DNA of 6,014 nt from Nitrospiraceae bacterium (lineage in GTDB: Bacteria; Nitrospirota; Thermodesulfovibrionia; Thermodesulfovibrionales; Dissulfurispiraceae), in contig PMYY01000091.1 of NCBI GenBank assembly GCA_003170655.1, positions 3,751 to 9,764 on the forward strand, in the 5' to 3' direction. Within the stretch, counting starts at the first letter, position 1. The number at the start of each line of letters is the position of its first letter. Shown here one piece after another: positions 1-6,014 of the stretch. The notes under the pieces were generated by a model. That model ran no database searches and was not told the origin of the DNA. It saw only the letters and a program-made list of their open reading frames with translations. The position numbers and the translations under genes were made by a program.

Positions 1-501
1 ATCGACATAGGTCTTGGTGAAGACGACGGCCTTGAGCTTATCAAGCGCATGGGGGTTCTAAATCCGGAGGTGAAAGTCCTCGTACTTTCTATGCATGACG
101 AGGATATTTATGCGGAGCGAGCACTGAGGGCCGGGGCCAAGGGCTATATTATGAAGCGTGAGGCAGCTGAAACTGTCATTACGGCTATCCGCAAGGTCTT
201 GAGAGGAGACATTTATTTAAGTGCCACAATGTCTGAACGGCTTTTAAATAGGATATTCCGCGGAACGCCAACAGCATGTGGTCTGCATGTCGAAGATTTA
301 AGCGACCGCGAGCTTGAAGTCTTTGAACTCATTGGCATCGGCTGGGGTACGAAAGAAATCGCAGAACGACTCGCCCTAAGCATTAAAACAATAGAAACAT
401 ACCGTGAAAAGCTCAAGCTTAAGTTAAAGCTGAAGGACTCTTCCGAACTTCTCAGAAAGGCAATTCAATGGATGCAAACGGGTAGTTTAAAGCGTCAATA
501 A
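1..501 (+). CDS. NarL/FixJ-family response regulator, LuxR-type HTH (5' end outside window)
   Basis: This is the C-terminal 166 residues of a DNA-binding response regulator; the frame is open from base 1, so the true start lies upstream. Residue 2 of the visible part is an Asp in the context IDIGLGEDDG, where the phospho-accepting Asp of NarL-type receivers sits. The receiver continues with the conserved Ser (LVLSM, residue 30) and Lys (YIMKR, residue 52), so the switch residues in view are intact. A linker leads to a LuxR-type helix-turn-helix at about residues 100-158 (LSDRELEVFELI, GWGTKEIAERLALSIKTIETYR, then DSSELLRKAIQW). The recognition helix runs into an odd KLKLKLKLK stretch where related proteins have a mixed sequence such as IKxKLxLK. 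Expected role: a cytoplasmic transcription regulator phosphorylated by a histidine kinase that is not in view. It could regulate the gene downstream, given the NarL-like palindrome in the following gap. The family call is secure; the target genes are unknown. Confidence 0.95.
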   Translation: MDIGLGEDDGLELIKRMGVLNPEVKVLVLSMHDEDIYAERALRAGAKGYIMKREAAETVITAIRKVLRGDIYLSATMSERLLNRIFRGTPTACGLHVEDLSDRELEVFELIGIGWGTKEIAERLALSIKTIETYREKLKLKLKLKDSSELLRKAIQWMQTGSLKRQ

Positions 502-583
502 ACGCAGGGGACTTTAAGACCGCTGACAAGCTGATAGCGTTTCATCAGGAGAATATTCACGGTCTATATGATTTCACTACATG

Positions 584-620
584 CCTATATGGGATTCCCC
601 CATACGCTATAGGGATATGT
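584..620. promoter_or_regulatory. Candidate operator for a NarL/LuxR-type regulator
   Basis: Bases 588-604 read TATGGG, a 5-nt spacer (ATTCC), then CCCATA: a perfect 6-bp inverted repeat. Three related half sites cluster around it: CTATATG at 564-570, CCTATATGGG at 584-593 (overlapping the left arm) and CTATAGGGATATG at 607-619. NarL-type regulators bind heptamers of the kind TACYNMT, often as facing pairs, and ATGGG/CCCAT arms are compatible with that. The gene just upstream encodes a regulator of this family, which makes it a possible binder. The repeat is seen directly; its function and binder are inferred. Confidence 0.4.
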
Positions 621-665
621 ACCTACAGCCAATGCTCGTTTCCCCGATATACAATCATCTCGGTT

Positions 666-694
666 TTATCAATAATAAGTAAGCCAAAAATAAT
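666..694 (+). promoter_or_regulatory. Weak sigma-70-like promoter candidate for the MCP
   Basis: TTATCA (666-671, 4 of 6 matches to TTGACA) and AATAAT (689-694, 5 of 6 matches to TATAAT) are separated by 17 bp. An alternative -10 is TACAAT at 650-655, which has no -35 but has the palindromic operator candidate upstream, as in an activator-dependent promoter. Either would give a leader of well over 100 nt before the MCP. The sequence is AT-rich, so chance matches are likely. Confidence 0.2.
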
Positions 695-840
695 GAAGAC
701 ACTGATGAGTGTAAAGGCTCAATAGCGCAAATGTTTTCGAAACTCTGCCATTTGTAGCGAAACATATCAGTCATCTAAGTATTTAATGAGTCTAGTGGCT
801 CTGATGACTTTGTGTCCGAGGAATATAAAGAGGTGAGACC

Positions 841-2463
841 ATGTTAAAGAATCTGTCCATAAAATTGCGGCTGTTTGCCGGATTTGGTGTCGTTTTGTTT
901 CTGGCAGGCATGCTTGCAGTTATTGCGGTGTATTCGATTTATGCCATTAATGGGGACATTGGTGTAATTGTTAACGACCGCTGGCCGAAGACTGTGCTGG
1001 CTAATGAGATGATAGACAACATCAATGTTGTAGCCAGGGCACTCAGAAATGCCATTATACTTGATGATTCACAAATGGTACAAAAAGAACTGGACCGCAT
1101 CCCAGAAGCAAGCAAGGTTTTGGCCGATAATATCGATAAACTTGATAAAGCTATTAAGAGTGACAAAGGCAAGCAATTGCTGAATGATCTCAAAGGGAAA
1201 CAGGCAGTTTATCAGGACGATTTAGCGAAGCCGATGCAGCTTATTAAGGAAGGTAAAAAGAAAGAGGCGGGCCTATATCTTGTGAATACCCTCCGCAAGA
1301 CGCAAAGCGCCTATCTTGCGGCATCCGCAGATCTTATCAAATATCAGGGGCAGCTCATGGAAGAATCTGGTAAGAATGCCGAAAGCAGAGCGAAACAGAC
1401 AGTTATAATTATCATTGTGTTGGGCTCGGTAGCTACGGTTCTGTCAATCGGTGCATCCCTGTTCATCATCCGCAGCATAACAATACCACTGGCAGAAGGG
1501 GTTGATGTTGCAACGCGTCTTGCAGCTGGCGATCTGACAGCGTCAGTTACGATTAGGAATAATGATGAAATAGGGACACTCATGACTGCCATGGACAATA
1601 TGGTAAAAAGTCTGCGGGAACTGATCGGCAAGATCAAGTATGCTGCAGAAAACATGGCCTCCGGCAGTGAGCAGCTTAGCGCAAGTGCCGAAGAGATCTC
1701 GCGGGGAATGGATGGGCAGGCATCTCGATCGTCCCAGATCGCGACTGCAACTGAGGAGATGTCTCAAACGGTAATTGATGTTGCAAGAAATGCCTCTGAC
1801 ATCGCTCAGATATCTACACAGGCTTTTGATCAGGCAAAGAACGGCGAGGCTGTGGTCAAGCGTTCTGTCGACGAAGTCCAGGCCATCTCATCTACTGTCG
1901 CTGAATCATCGCTGGTCATGCAGCGACTTGGAGACAGTTCAAAGCAGATAGGTGATATCGTTGGCGTCATTAATGACATAGCAGATCAAACCAATCTGTT
2001 GGCTCTCAATGCCGCTATCGAAGCTGCTCGCGCCGGTGAGCAGGGGCGCGGGTTTGCCGTCGTTGCCGACGAGGTAAGGAAACTTGCGGAGAGGACCACC
2101 CAAGCCACTTCCCAGATCAACTCCATGATATCGTCTATCCAAAGCGAGGTGGAACATGCTGGGGTTTCGATGAACAATGCCACCGCACGAGTCGAAAGTG
2201 GTGTGGCATTCAGCCGGAAGGCTGGGGATTCTCTAGGCGATATCGTGGGCAGCGTCAATAACCTGCAATCCATGGTCCAACAGATTGCTTCGGCGACGGA
2301 GGAGATGTCAACGGTCTCCGAGACTATTAGTTCCGATATTCAAGGCATTGCCGAAGGTTCAAGAGAGATATCTGCGGGCTCCGGGCAGATCGCTCAGGCC
2401 TCATCGGATCTTGCCAGATTGGCAACAGAACTGCAGAGTGTGGTGAGGCAGTTCAAGGTTTGA
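841..2463 (+). CDS. Methyl-accepting chemotaxis protein (4HB-type sensor, HAMP, MCP signalling domain)
   Basis: This is a complete 540-residue transmembrane chemoreceptor, expected at the inner membrane, passing ligand signals to CheA/CheW. The ATG follows a strong ribosome-binding site (AAGAGGTGA ending at 836), which supports the start. Membrane segments lie at about residues 10-32 and 187-210. The periplasmic part between them (about 150 residues, helical, with the ARALRNAIILDD motif) fits the four-helix-bundle 4HB_MCP family. HAMP follows at about 211-264 (P216, then DEIGTL at 242-247). The cytoplasmic hairpin has its tip near E400 in the nearly invariant stretch from INDIADQTNLLALN through EAARAGEQGRGFAVVADEVRKLAERT. 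Methylation-type pairs are ATEEMS at E305/E306 and at E487/E488, roughly equidistant from the tip; EE at 284-285 is another candidate. About 276 residues follow HAMP, longer than E. coli Tsr and near the 40-heptad class by my estimate. There is no C-terminal NWETF-type CheR/CheB tether; the protein ends in QFKV. The ligand cannot be told. Confidence 0.97.
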   Translation: MLKNLSIKLRLFAGFGVVLFLAGMLAVIAVYSIYAINGDIGVIVNDRWPKTVLANEMIDNINVVARALRNAIILDDSQMVQKELDRIPEASKVLADNIDKLDKAIKSDKGKQLLNDLKGKQAVYQDDLAKPMQLIKEGKKKEAGLYLVNTLRKTQSAYLAASADLIKYQGQLMEESGKNAESRAKQTVIIIIVLGSVATVLSIGASLFIIRSITIPLAEGVDVATRLAAGDLTASVTIRNNDEIGTLMTAMDNMVKSLRELIGKIKYAAENMASGSEQLSASAEEISRGMDGQASRSSQIATATEEMSQTVIDVARNASDIAQISTQAFDQAKNGEAVVKRSVDEVQAISSTVAESSLVMQRLGDSSKQIGDIVGVINDIADQTNLLALNAAIEAARAGEQGRGFAVVADEVRKLAERTTQATSQINSMISSIQSEVEHAGVSMNNATARVESGVAFSRKAGDSLGDIVGSVNNLQSMVQQIASATEEMSTVSETISSDIQGIAEGSREISAGSGQIAQASSDLARLATELQSVVRQFKV

Positions 2464-2532
2464 AGCAAGCCCATTTCAGAAATGTTCAGACATAGGCTCC
2501 AGAAATAAGATTGGCATGCGATTGGTGAAATA

Positions 2533-2595
2533 ATGCTCGTTGATGACAGTATAAAAGATGCCGAGTTCATCAGTGAAATGCTATATGCGTGGTGA
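2533..2595 (+). pseudogene. Stump of a response-regulator receiver gene (first 20 codons only)
   Basis: An ATG at 2533, preceded by a plausible Shine-Dalgarno (GGTGA, 2524-2528), opens a 20-codon frame ending in TGA at 2593-2595. It encodes M followed by LVDDSIKDAEFISEML and four more residues. Hydrophobic residues, then the acidic pair VDD, then S-x-x-DAEFI is the usual start of a CheY-like receiver (beta-1, acidic pocket, helix alpha-1). No receiver continuation is visible in any forward frame after the stop; those frames hold stops or the N-terminus of the kinase. The likeliest reading is the intact 5' end of a response-regulator gene whose remainder was deleted, leaving the kinase gene joined to the stump. 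Alternatives are a short translated leader peptide or a chance resemblance. The frame overlaps the first codons of the annotated kinase reading frame (2558 onward), in a different phase. Confidence 0.55.
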
Positions 2596-5500
2596 CAACT
2601 ATTTTCTTGTCCGAGCTAGGCTGCTATTAGCGGGATTAAAGTATATTGTAGGTACCCAATTTGTTCAGCAAGGAAATCAACACTATAGTCCATTCTCTAA
2701 AGGGAATATCTTAATCATTGCCCCGTTGCTGCTAATACTGATGATAGATGCCGGATACTGTGATGTTATCAGAATCGGTGTGCTTGCTAATCGCGGTGAT
2801 CAGAAATGCCGGCTCATGTGGGATCCGACCGCAGAGTATTTGTCAAATAAATTACCAGGGTACACCTTTAAAATTGTTCCATTGCCGTTCGAAGGAATCT
2901 CCGCTGCTGTCAAGAACGAAGAGGTGGACTTTCTTTTAACTAACCCTTCTATTTATGTAGATTTGGAAGTGCAATACGGTATTTCCCGCATAGCCACGTT
3001 GAAAAGTAAATATACCAAAGTCTATCCATGGTTTGGTGGAGTCATTTTCACCAGAGCGGACAATCCTAATATATTCAAATTGAGGGATTTGATCAACAGG
3101 AAATTTGTAGCGGTAAATGAAACGTCACTGGGAGGGTGGGAAGTTGCGCTGAGGGAATTGAAAAAAGCTGGAATAGAACCGCACAGAGACTTTGCGGCGC
3201 TGTTTTTTTCCAGTAATCACGAAGCAGCTATCCATGCGGTATTGGATGGCAAGGCGGATGCGGGAACAGCCAACACGGATGTGTTTGCGGACCTCCTGGA
3301 AGATGGTGTTATCAATCTGAAAGACTTTCGCATAATAGTGCCGGAATGGTTGAATATAAACAAGGACGATTTCCCCTATCCCGTCAGCACGAGACTTTAC
3401 CCTAACTGGCCTTTTTCTAAACTGCGAGGGACCCGGGAAGACATGGCGACGAAAGTAGCTATTACATTGCTCGGCATGAATGCGGATAATGATGCCACAC
3501 ATGCGGCCGATTATAAGGGGTGGTCTTATCCCCTGAATTATCAAGATGTCCACGAACTGAAGAAAGAACTAAAACTGGGAGTCTATAAAGATTTCAACAA
3601 GACTAGCATGATGATGATTTTGCATGAACACAAGGGCGAGGCTTTTTCGGGTCTGCTCATATTCTTGATTTCATTAACAGCATCGGCTGTTCTGGCATAT
3701 CTGTACCGGCATTCCAAATTAACCGAGAAGGCCCTGCGACAATCGGAAGAAAAATTTTCCAGGGCCTTTCGTACTGTCCCTGCCGGTCTCAGCATAAGCA
3801 GTCTGTCTGATGGCCGTTATATCGAGGTGAATGACACATTTATTCGTGACAGAGGTTACAGCCGGGAAGAAATCGTAGGGCACAGGGCAACTGAGTTGGA
3901 CATGTGGGTGGATCCCGCAAAAAGAGTGGAGATGCTGAGAGAGCTGCAAGGAAGTGGAAAAGTGCTGAGCAACAAGGAAGTAAAGTTCAGTACGAAGACG
4001 GGCGAGACTAGAACGATGCTCTGGTCTGCTGAACTGCTGGAATTCGGCGGAGAGAAAAACATTATAGCAATAAGCCAGGACATTACGCAGTTGAGAGAAA
4101 TGCAGCGGGCATTAAGAAAATCCGAAGAATGGTATCGCAGCGTAATTGACTACACATACAACTGGGAATACTGGATAGACGATAAAGGCAATTTCCTGTA
4201 TGTTTCTCCATCGTGCAAGCGGATCACGGGATACAATCCGGAAGATTTCATGCAGGACAAAGAGTTGCTGTATAAAATCATTCATCCTGACGATATGCAA
4301 CTATTCAGAGATCACCTCCATCTAATATCTGAGCGTGGTGAAGTCGTCCCCATTGACTTCAGAATCATAGATGCAGCAGGCAATGAGAAGTGGATAGGGC
4401 ATGTATGTCAGCGGGTTGAGGGCGGCAATGGAGAAATGGGCGGCAGAAGGGTTAGTAATCGCGATATCACCGACAGGAAGAAGATTGAAAAAGAAAGAGA
4501 AGGGTTACAGGTCCAACTTATGCAATCGCAAAAGATGGAGGCGGTGGGGCAGCTTGCCAGTGGTATAGCTCATGACTTCAATAACATTGTTCATGCGATA
4601 GCAGGCTATACAAGCCTGCTGTATGATAAACCGAGCGCAGAGGATACCGCAAGAGAGTATTTGAAAGAGATACTTGAATTGGCTGATAGGGCAACCGAAG
4701 TGACCCACAGTCTTCTTGCGTTCAGCAGGAAACAGTTGATCAATGTCAAACCACTTGACTTGGTCGATGTTTTTGGAAGATTCGGGAAGTTAGTGCCCAG
4801 GATAATCGGAGAGGATATAGACGTAAACGTCGAATTGCCAGTGGGCCGCGTAGTTTGTATGGCTGATAGCAGTCAGATAGAGCAGGCATTGTTGAATTTG
4901 GTTAACAATGCCAGGGATGCCATGCCTGGAGGCGGGAAGCTGACGTTAAGTGTCGAACTTGTTGAGATGGACAACTCTTTTATCAAAGTCCACGGATTCG
5001 GTAATCCTGGTTCGTACGCGCTTATTTCCGTGTCGGACACCGGAGTCGGCATGAAGAAAGAAATTGCCGCAAGGATATTTGAACCTTTTTATACTACGAA
5101 AGAGGCCGGCAAGGGCACGGGACTTGGGCTTGCGATGGTATACGGCATAATAAAGCAGCATGAAGGCTATATAACTGTGGACAGCGTGGCGGGTCAAGGA
5201 ACAACTTTTAAACTATATCTTCCGGCAGTTCAGTCAGACAAAGAAATGCCGGCAAAAGCCGTTGAAACGCTGCCTCATGGCGGGACAGAGGTAATCCTTG
5301 TGGCGGAGGATGATGACGCATTGTTAAAACTCTCCGAGATCATTTTGACACAGAATGGGTACGAAGTGATCACTGCTAGGGACGGTCAAGAGGCGATAGA
5401 TAAATTTATCGAGTACAAAGACAGAATTCAGCTGGTTATCCTTGATATGGTAATGCCTCGAAAAAGCGGAAAAGAGGCGCTTCATGATATGAGAAGAATC

Positions 5501-5656
5501 TACCCGGAAATAAAAGGAGTCATTTTAAGTGGTTATACTGCTGACAGAATTAATAAGGATGAAGTGCGTGATGGTCATACGAACCTATTATTTAAGCCTA
5601 TATCGCCGAAATACCTTTTGAAAAAGGTAAGAGAAATAATGGATACGCCAGGATGA
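2558..5656 (+). CDS. Hybrid sensor histidine kinase: TtrS/PhnD-like periplasmic domain, TM, PAS-PAS, HisKA, HATPase, receiver
   Basis: Up to 1,032 residues; a membrane sensor starting a phosphorelay. A hydrophobic segment at about 50-67 (ILIIAPLLLILMIDAG) acts as signal peptide or anchor. A PhnD-type binding domain spans about 70-345; its motifs IRIGVLANRG, LLTNPSIYVDLE, GGVIFTRAD, ETSLGGWE and STRLYPNWP recall the sensor part of the tetrathionate kinase TtrS, more than phosphonate transport proteins. A membrane helix lies at about 362-383, PAS domains at about 395-511 and 521-642. HisKA carries the phospho-accepting H672 in AHDFNN. The ATPase shows the N box (NLVNNARDA, 780-788), DTGVGM (827-832), FEPFYTTK (841-848) and GKGTGLGLAM (851-860). 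The C-terminal receiver (about 911-1026) has acidic E917-D920, phospho-Asp D963, S991 and K1013, so all catalytic residues are present. The start is doubtful: ATG 2558 and ATG 2585 both lack a good Shine-Dalgarno, and residues 1-49 resemble nothing I know. It follows the MCP by 94 bp, possibly in one operon. The ligand, perhaps a sulfur oxyanion or other small anion, is inference. Confidence 0.93.
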   Translation: MPSSSVKCYMRGDNYFLVRARLLLAGLKYIVGTQFVQQGNQHYSPFSKGNILIIAPLLLILMIDAGYCDVIRIGVLANRGDQKCRLMWDPTAEYLSNKLPGYTFKIVPLPFEGISAAVKNEEVDFLLTNPSIYVDLEVQYGISRIATLKSKYTKVYPWFGGVIFTRADNPNIFKLRDLINRKFVAVNETSLGGWEVALRELKKAGIEPHRDFAALFFSSNHEAAIHAVLDGKADAGTANTDVFADLLEDGVINLKDFRIIVPEWLNINKDDFPYPVSTRLYPNWPFSKLRGTREDMATKVAITLLGMNADNDATHAADYKGWSYPLNYQDVHELKKELKLGVYKDFNKTSMMMILHEHKGEAFSGLLIFLISLTASAVLAYLYRHSKLTEKALRQSEEKFSRAFRTVPAGLSISSLSDGRYIEVNDTFIRDRGYSREEIVGHRATELDMWVDPAKRVEMLRELQGSGKVLSNKEVKFSTKTGETRTMLWSAELLEFGGEKNIIAISQDITQLREMQRALRKSEEWYRSVIDYTYNWEYWIDDKGNFLYVSPSCKRITGYNPEDFMQDKELLYKIIHPDDMQLFRDHLHLISERGEVVPIDFRIIDAAGNEKWIGHVCQRVEGGNGEMGGRRVSNRDITDRKKIEKEREGLQVQLMQSQKMEAVGQLASGIAHDFNNIVHAIAGYTSLLYDKPSAEDTAREYLKEILELADRATEVTHSLLAFSRKQLINVKPLDLVDVFGRFGKLVPRIIGEDIDVNVELPVGRVVCMADSSQIEQALLNLVNNARDAMPGGGKLTLSVELVEMDNSFIKVHGFGNPGSYALISVSDTGVGMKKEIAARIFEPFYTTKEAGKGTGLGLAMVYGIIKQHEGYITVDSVAGQGTTFKLYLPAVQSDKEMPAKAVETLPHGGTEVILVAEDDDALLKLSEIILTQNGYEVITARDGQEAIDKFIEYKDRIQLVILDMVMPRKSGKEALHDMRRIYPEIKGVILSGYTADRINKDEVRDGHTNLLFKPISPKYLLKKVREIMDTPG

Positions 5657-5768
5657 GGTCCGAATAAGATTGTGAGATTTCTTTAATAAGAGCGAAACTT
5701 CGTCAGTACTAAAACCGCATTGCCCCTTCCGAGCCCGAAAGAATTCGTAACTGGAATTGTAATTAGAT

Positions 5769-5793
5769 TAACGACGCATTCCCTAACGATGCA
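5769..5793. repeat. Imperfect direct repeat, TAACGAYGCA twice
   Basis: TAACGACGCA (5769-5778) and TAACGATGCA (5784-5793) match at 9 of 10 positions with a 15-bp period. Spaced direct repeats of this size can be regulator sites, but a chance origin cannot be excluded in a stretch this short. Confidence 0.3.
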
Positions 5794-5824
5794 GATTACG
5801 GCGTGCTGTATGGAGACACTCGAC

Positions 5825-5863
5825 AAATCGGCTATGATAGATTTTATCGGAAATCATCGATTT
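5825..5863. repeat. Nested inverted repeats of AAATCG/CGATTT
   Basis: AAATCG (5825-5830) is answered by CGATTT (5858-5863). Between them GATTT (5840-5844) pairs with AAATC (5851-5855) across a 6-nt loop, and that same AAATC can also pair with GATTT at 5859-5863. The result is two mutually exclusive small hairpins in AT-rich DNA. The arms are weak and the function is unknown. Confidence 0.3.
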
Positions 5864-5905
5864 AGGCTTAATGACAAGATTAATGATTATGAGTAGAAGG
5901 ACTAA

Positions 5906-5936
5906 ACCGCTGCGCGGTGGATCCTGAGTAGCCACC
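5906..5936. repeat. Two overlapping GC-rich hairpins
   Basis: ACCGC (5906-5910) and GCGGT (5914-5918) form a perfect 5-bp stem with a 3-nt loop. GGTGG (5916-5920), sharing bases with that stem, can instead pair with CCACC (5932-5936) across 11 nt. Only CCCTTTCC follows, which is a poor T-tract, so this is at best a weak terminator. It lies about 250 bp after the kinase stop. Confidence 0.35.
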
Positions 5937-6014
5937 CTTTCCTGAGCTACAGAGTATTTTACGTATAGCTGCTTTTGGGCCTGCCATTAACCCCTTTGTT
6001 TAATCATCGTCCTC

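Larger units (their letters stand above)
502..840. other. 339-bp intergenic region between response regulator and MCP
   Basis: No convincing gene lies here on either strand. Just after the regulator stop there is a weak inverted repeat (AAACGC 500-505 with GCGTTT 537-542, 31-nt loop), but no T-run follows, so I do not call a terminator. The middle holds the palindromic operator candidate and promoter-like hexamers listed separately. Further down are two more weak inverted repeats: CAAATG 728-733 with CATTTG 749-754, and AGTCATC 769-775 with GATGACT 803-809. These could form a folded 5' leader of the MCP transcript, but they match no riboswitch that I recognise. The region is long for a simple gap and is the natural place for control of the MCP. 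Confidence 0.6.
5657..6014. other. 358-bp region after the kinase without a recognisable gene
   Basis: Both strands were read for short genes and nothing convincing was found. No hairpin with a T-run follows the kinase stop, so the end of the transcript is not visible. The region contains several short repeats listed separately (direct repeat near 5769, nested inverted repeats near 5825-5863, hairpins near 5906-5936). A 35-codon frame on the minus strand (5987 down to 5880) has an AAAGGGG stretch before its ATG, but its product resembles nothing known to me and it is probably chance. The stretch may be a promoter region for a gene beyond the window or a decayed sequence. Confidence 0.5.

Noticed and set aside
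500..542. Inverted repeat AAACGC/GCGTTT as a terminator of the first regulator
   Set aside because: The loop is 31 nt and no T-run follows, so it does not look like an intrinsic terminator.
702..743. CTGATGAG followed by CGAAAC, resembling the two halves of a hammerhead ribozyme core
   Set aside because: The sequence between them does not form a proper stem II beyond the closing G-C pair, and no paired stem with a suitable cleavage triplet could be found. A second GAAAC at 759-763 does not pair up either.
710..763. Possible c-di-GMP (GEMM-I) riboswitch before the MCP, since such riboswitches often precede MCP genes
   Set aside because: Fragments such as GCAAA and CGAAA occur, but the order, spacing and paired stems of the GEMM consensus are missing.
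1122..1129. GCCGATAA, matching the -10 of flagellar sigma-28 promoters
   Set aside because: It is inside MCP coding sequence and no matching TAAA element is found at the right distance.
1344..1655. 103-codon minus-strand frame inside the MCP gene
   Set aside because: It is opposite the conserved TM2-HAMP region and its hydrophobic patches are the complement of the MCP codons; not a gene.
2512..2528. Sigma-54-like promoter (TTGGCATGCGATTGGTG) before the kinase
   Set aside because: The -24 GG is present, but the required GC at the -12 position is GT; the match is too poor.
3125..3553. 142-codon open frame on the minus strand inside the kinase gene
   Set aside because: It lies fully opposite the well-conserved binding domain and its product has no recognisable domain; it is a shadow frame.
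5880..5987. 35-codon minus-strand frame with an AAAGGGG stretch before its ATG
   Set aside because: The product resembles no known family, the spacing to the purine stretch is tight, and chance explains it.

Overview
The window (6,014 bp, moderate GC) carries bacterial signal-transduction genes, all on the + strand. In order they are the 3' part of a NarL/LuxR-family response regulator (1-501), a methyl-accepting chemotaxis protein (841-2463), and a large membrane-bound hybrid sensor histidine kinase (2558-5656, start uncertain). Non-coding stretches lie at 502-840 and 5657-6014. The style of the proteins (dense two-component and chemotaxis genes, a 4HB-type MCP with a long signalling domain, an HDFNN-type PAS hybrid kinase) fits a Gram-negative, probably anaerobic or sediment-dwelling bacterium. 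A Desulfobacterota/Geobacter-like origin is my best guess from family resemblance; it is not shown by any marker gene here.

Region by region: the first gene enters the window at its phospho-acceptor aspartate and keeps the rest of the receiver and a complete LuxR-type helix-turn-helix. The 339-bp gap that follows holds a NarL-like inverted repeat (TATGGG-N5-CCCATA) with related CTATA-type half sites nearby, then weak promoter-like hexamers, then a good ribosome-binding site directly before the MCP. The MCP is complete and has both membrane segments, HAMP, methylation-type Glu pairs and the conserved hairpin tip. In the 94-bp gap after it, a short reading frame with its own Shine-Dalgarno encodes what looks like the first 20 residues of a response-regulator receiver and then stops. 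This is probably the stump of a lost gene, and it runs into the 5' end of the kinase gene in another frame.

The kinase is the most informative gene. Its periplasmic part is a PhnD-type solute-binding domain that resembles the sensor module of the tetrathionate sensor TtrS. It is followed by one membrane segment, two PAS domains, an HDFNN-type HisKA, a HATPase and a C-terminal receiver. This suggests a binding-protein-like sensor for a small extracellular anion, with the phosphorelay starting in the same polypeptide. No output partner for its receiver is visible. The MCP and kinase may be co-transcribed, but nothing in the sequence proves that they share a pathway.

I see no mobile element, CRISPR array, tRNA or rRNA. 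The most interesting points are the architecture of the TtrS-like hybrid kinase, the receiver stump at its 5' end, and the palindromic operator candidate upstream of the MCP.
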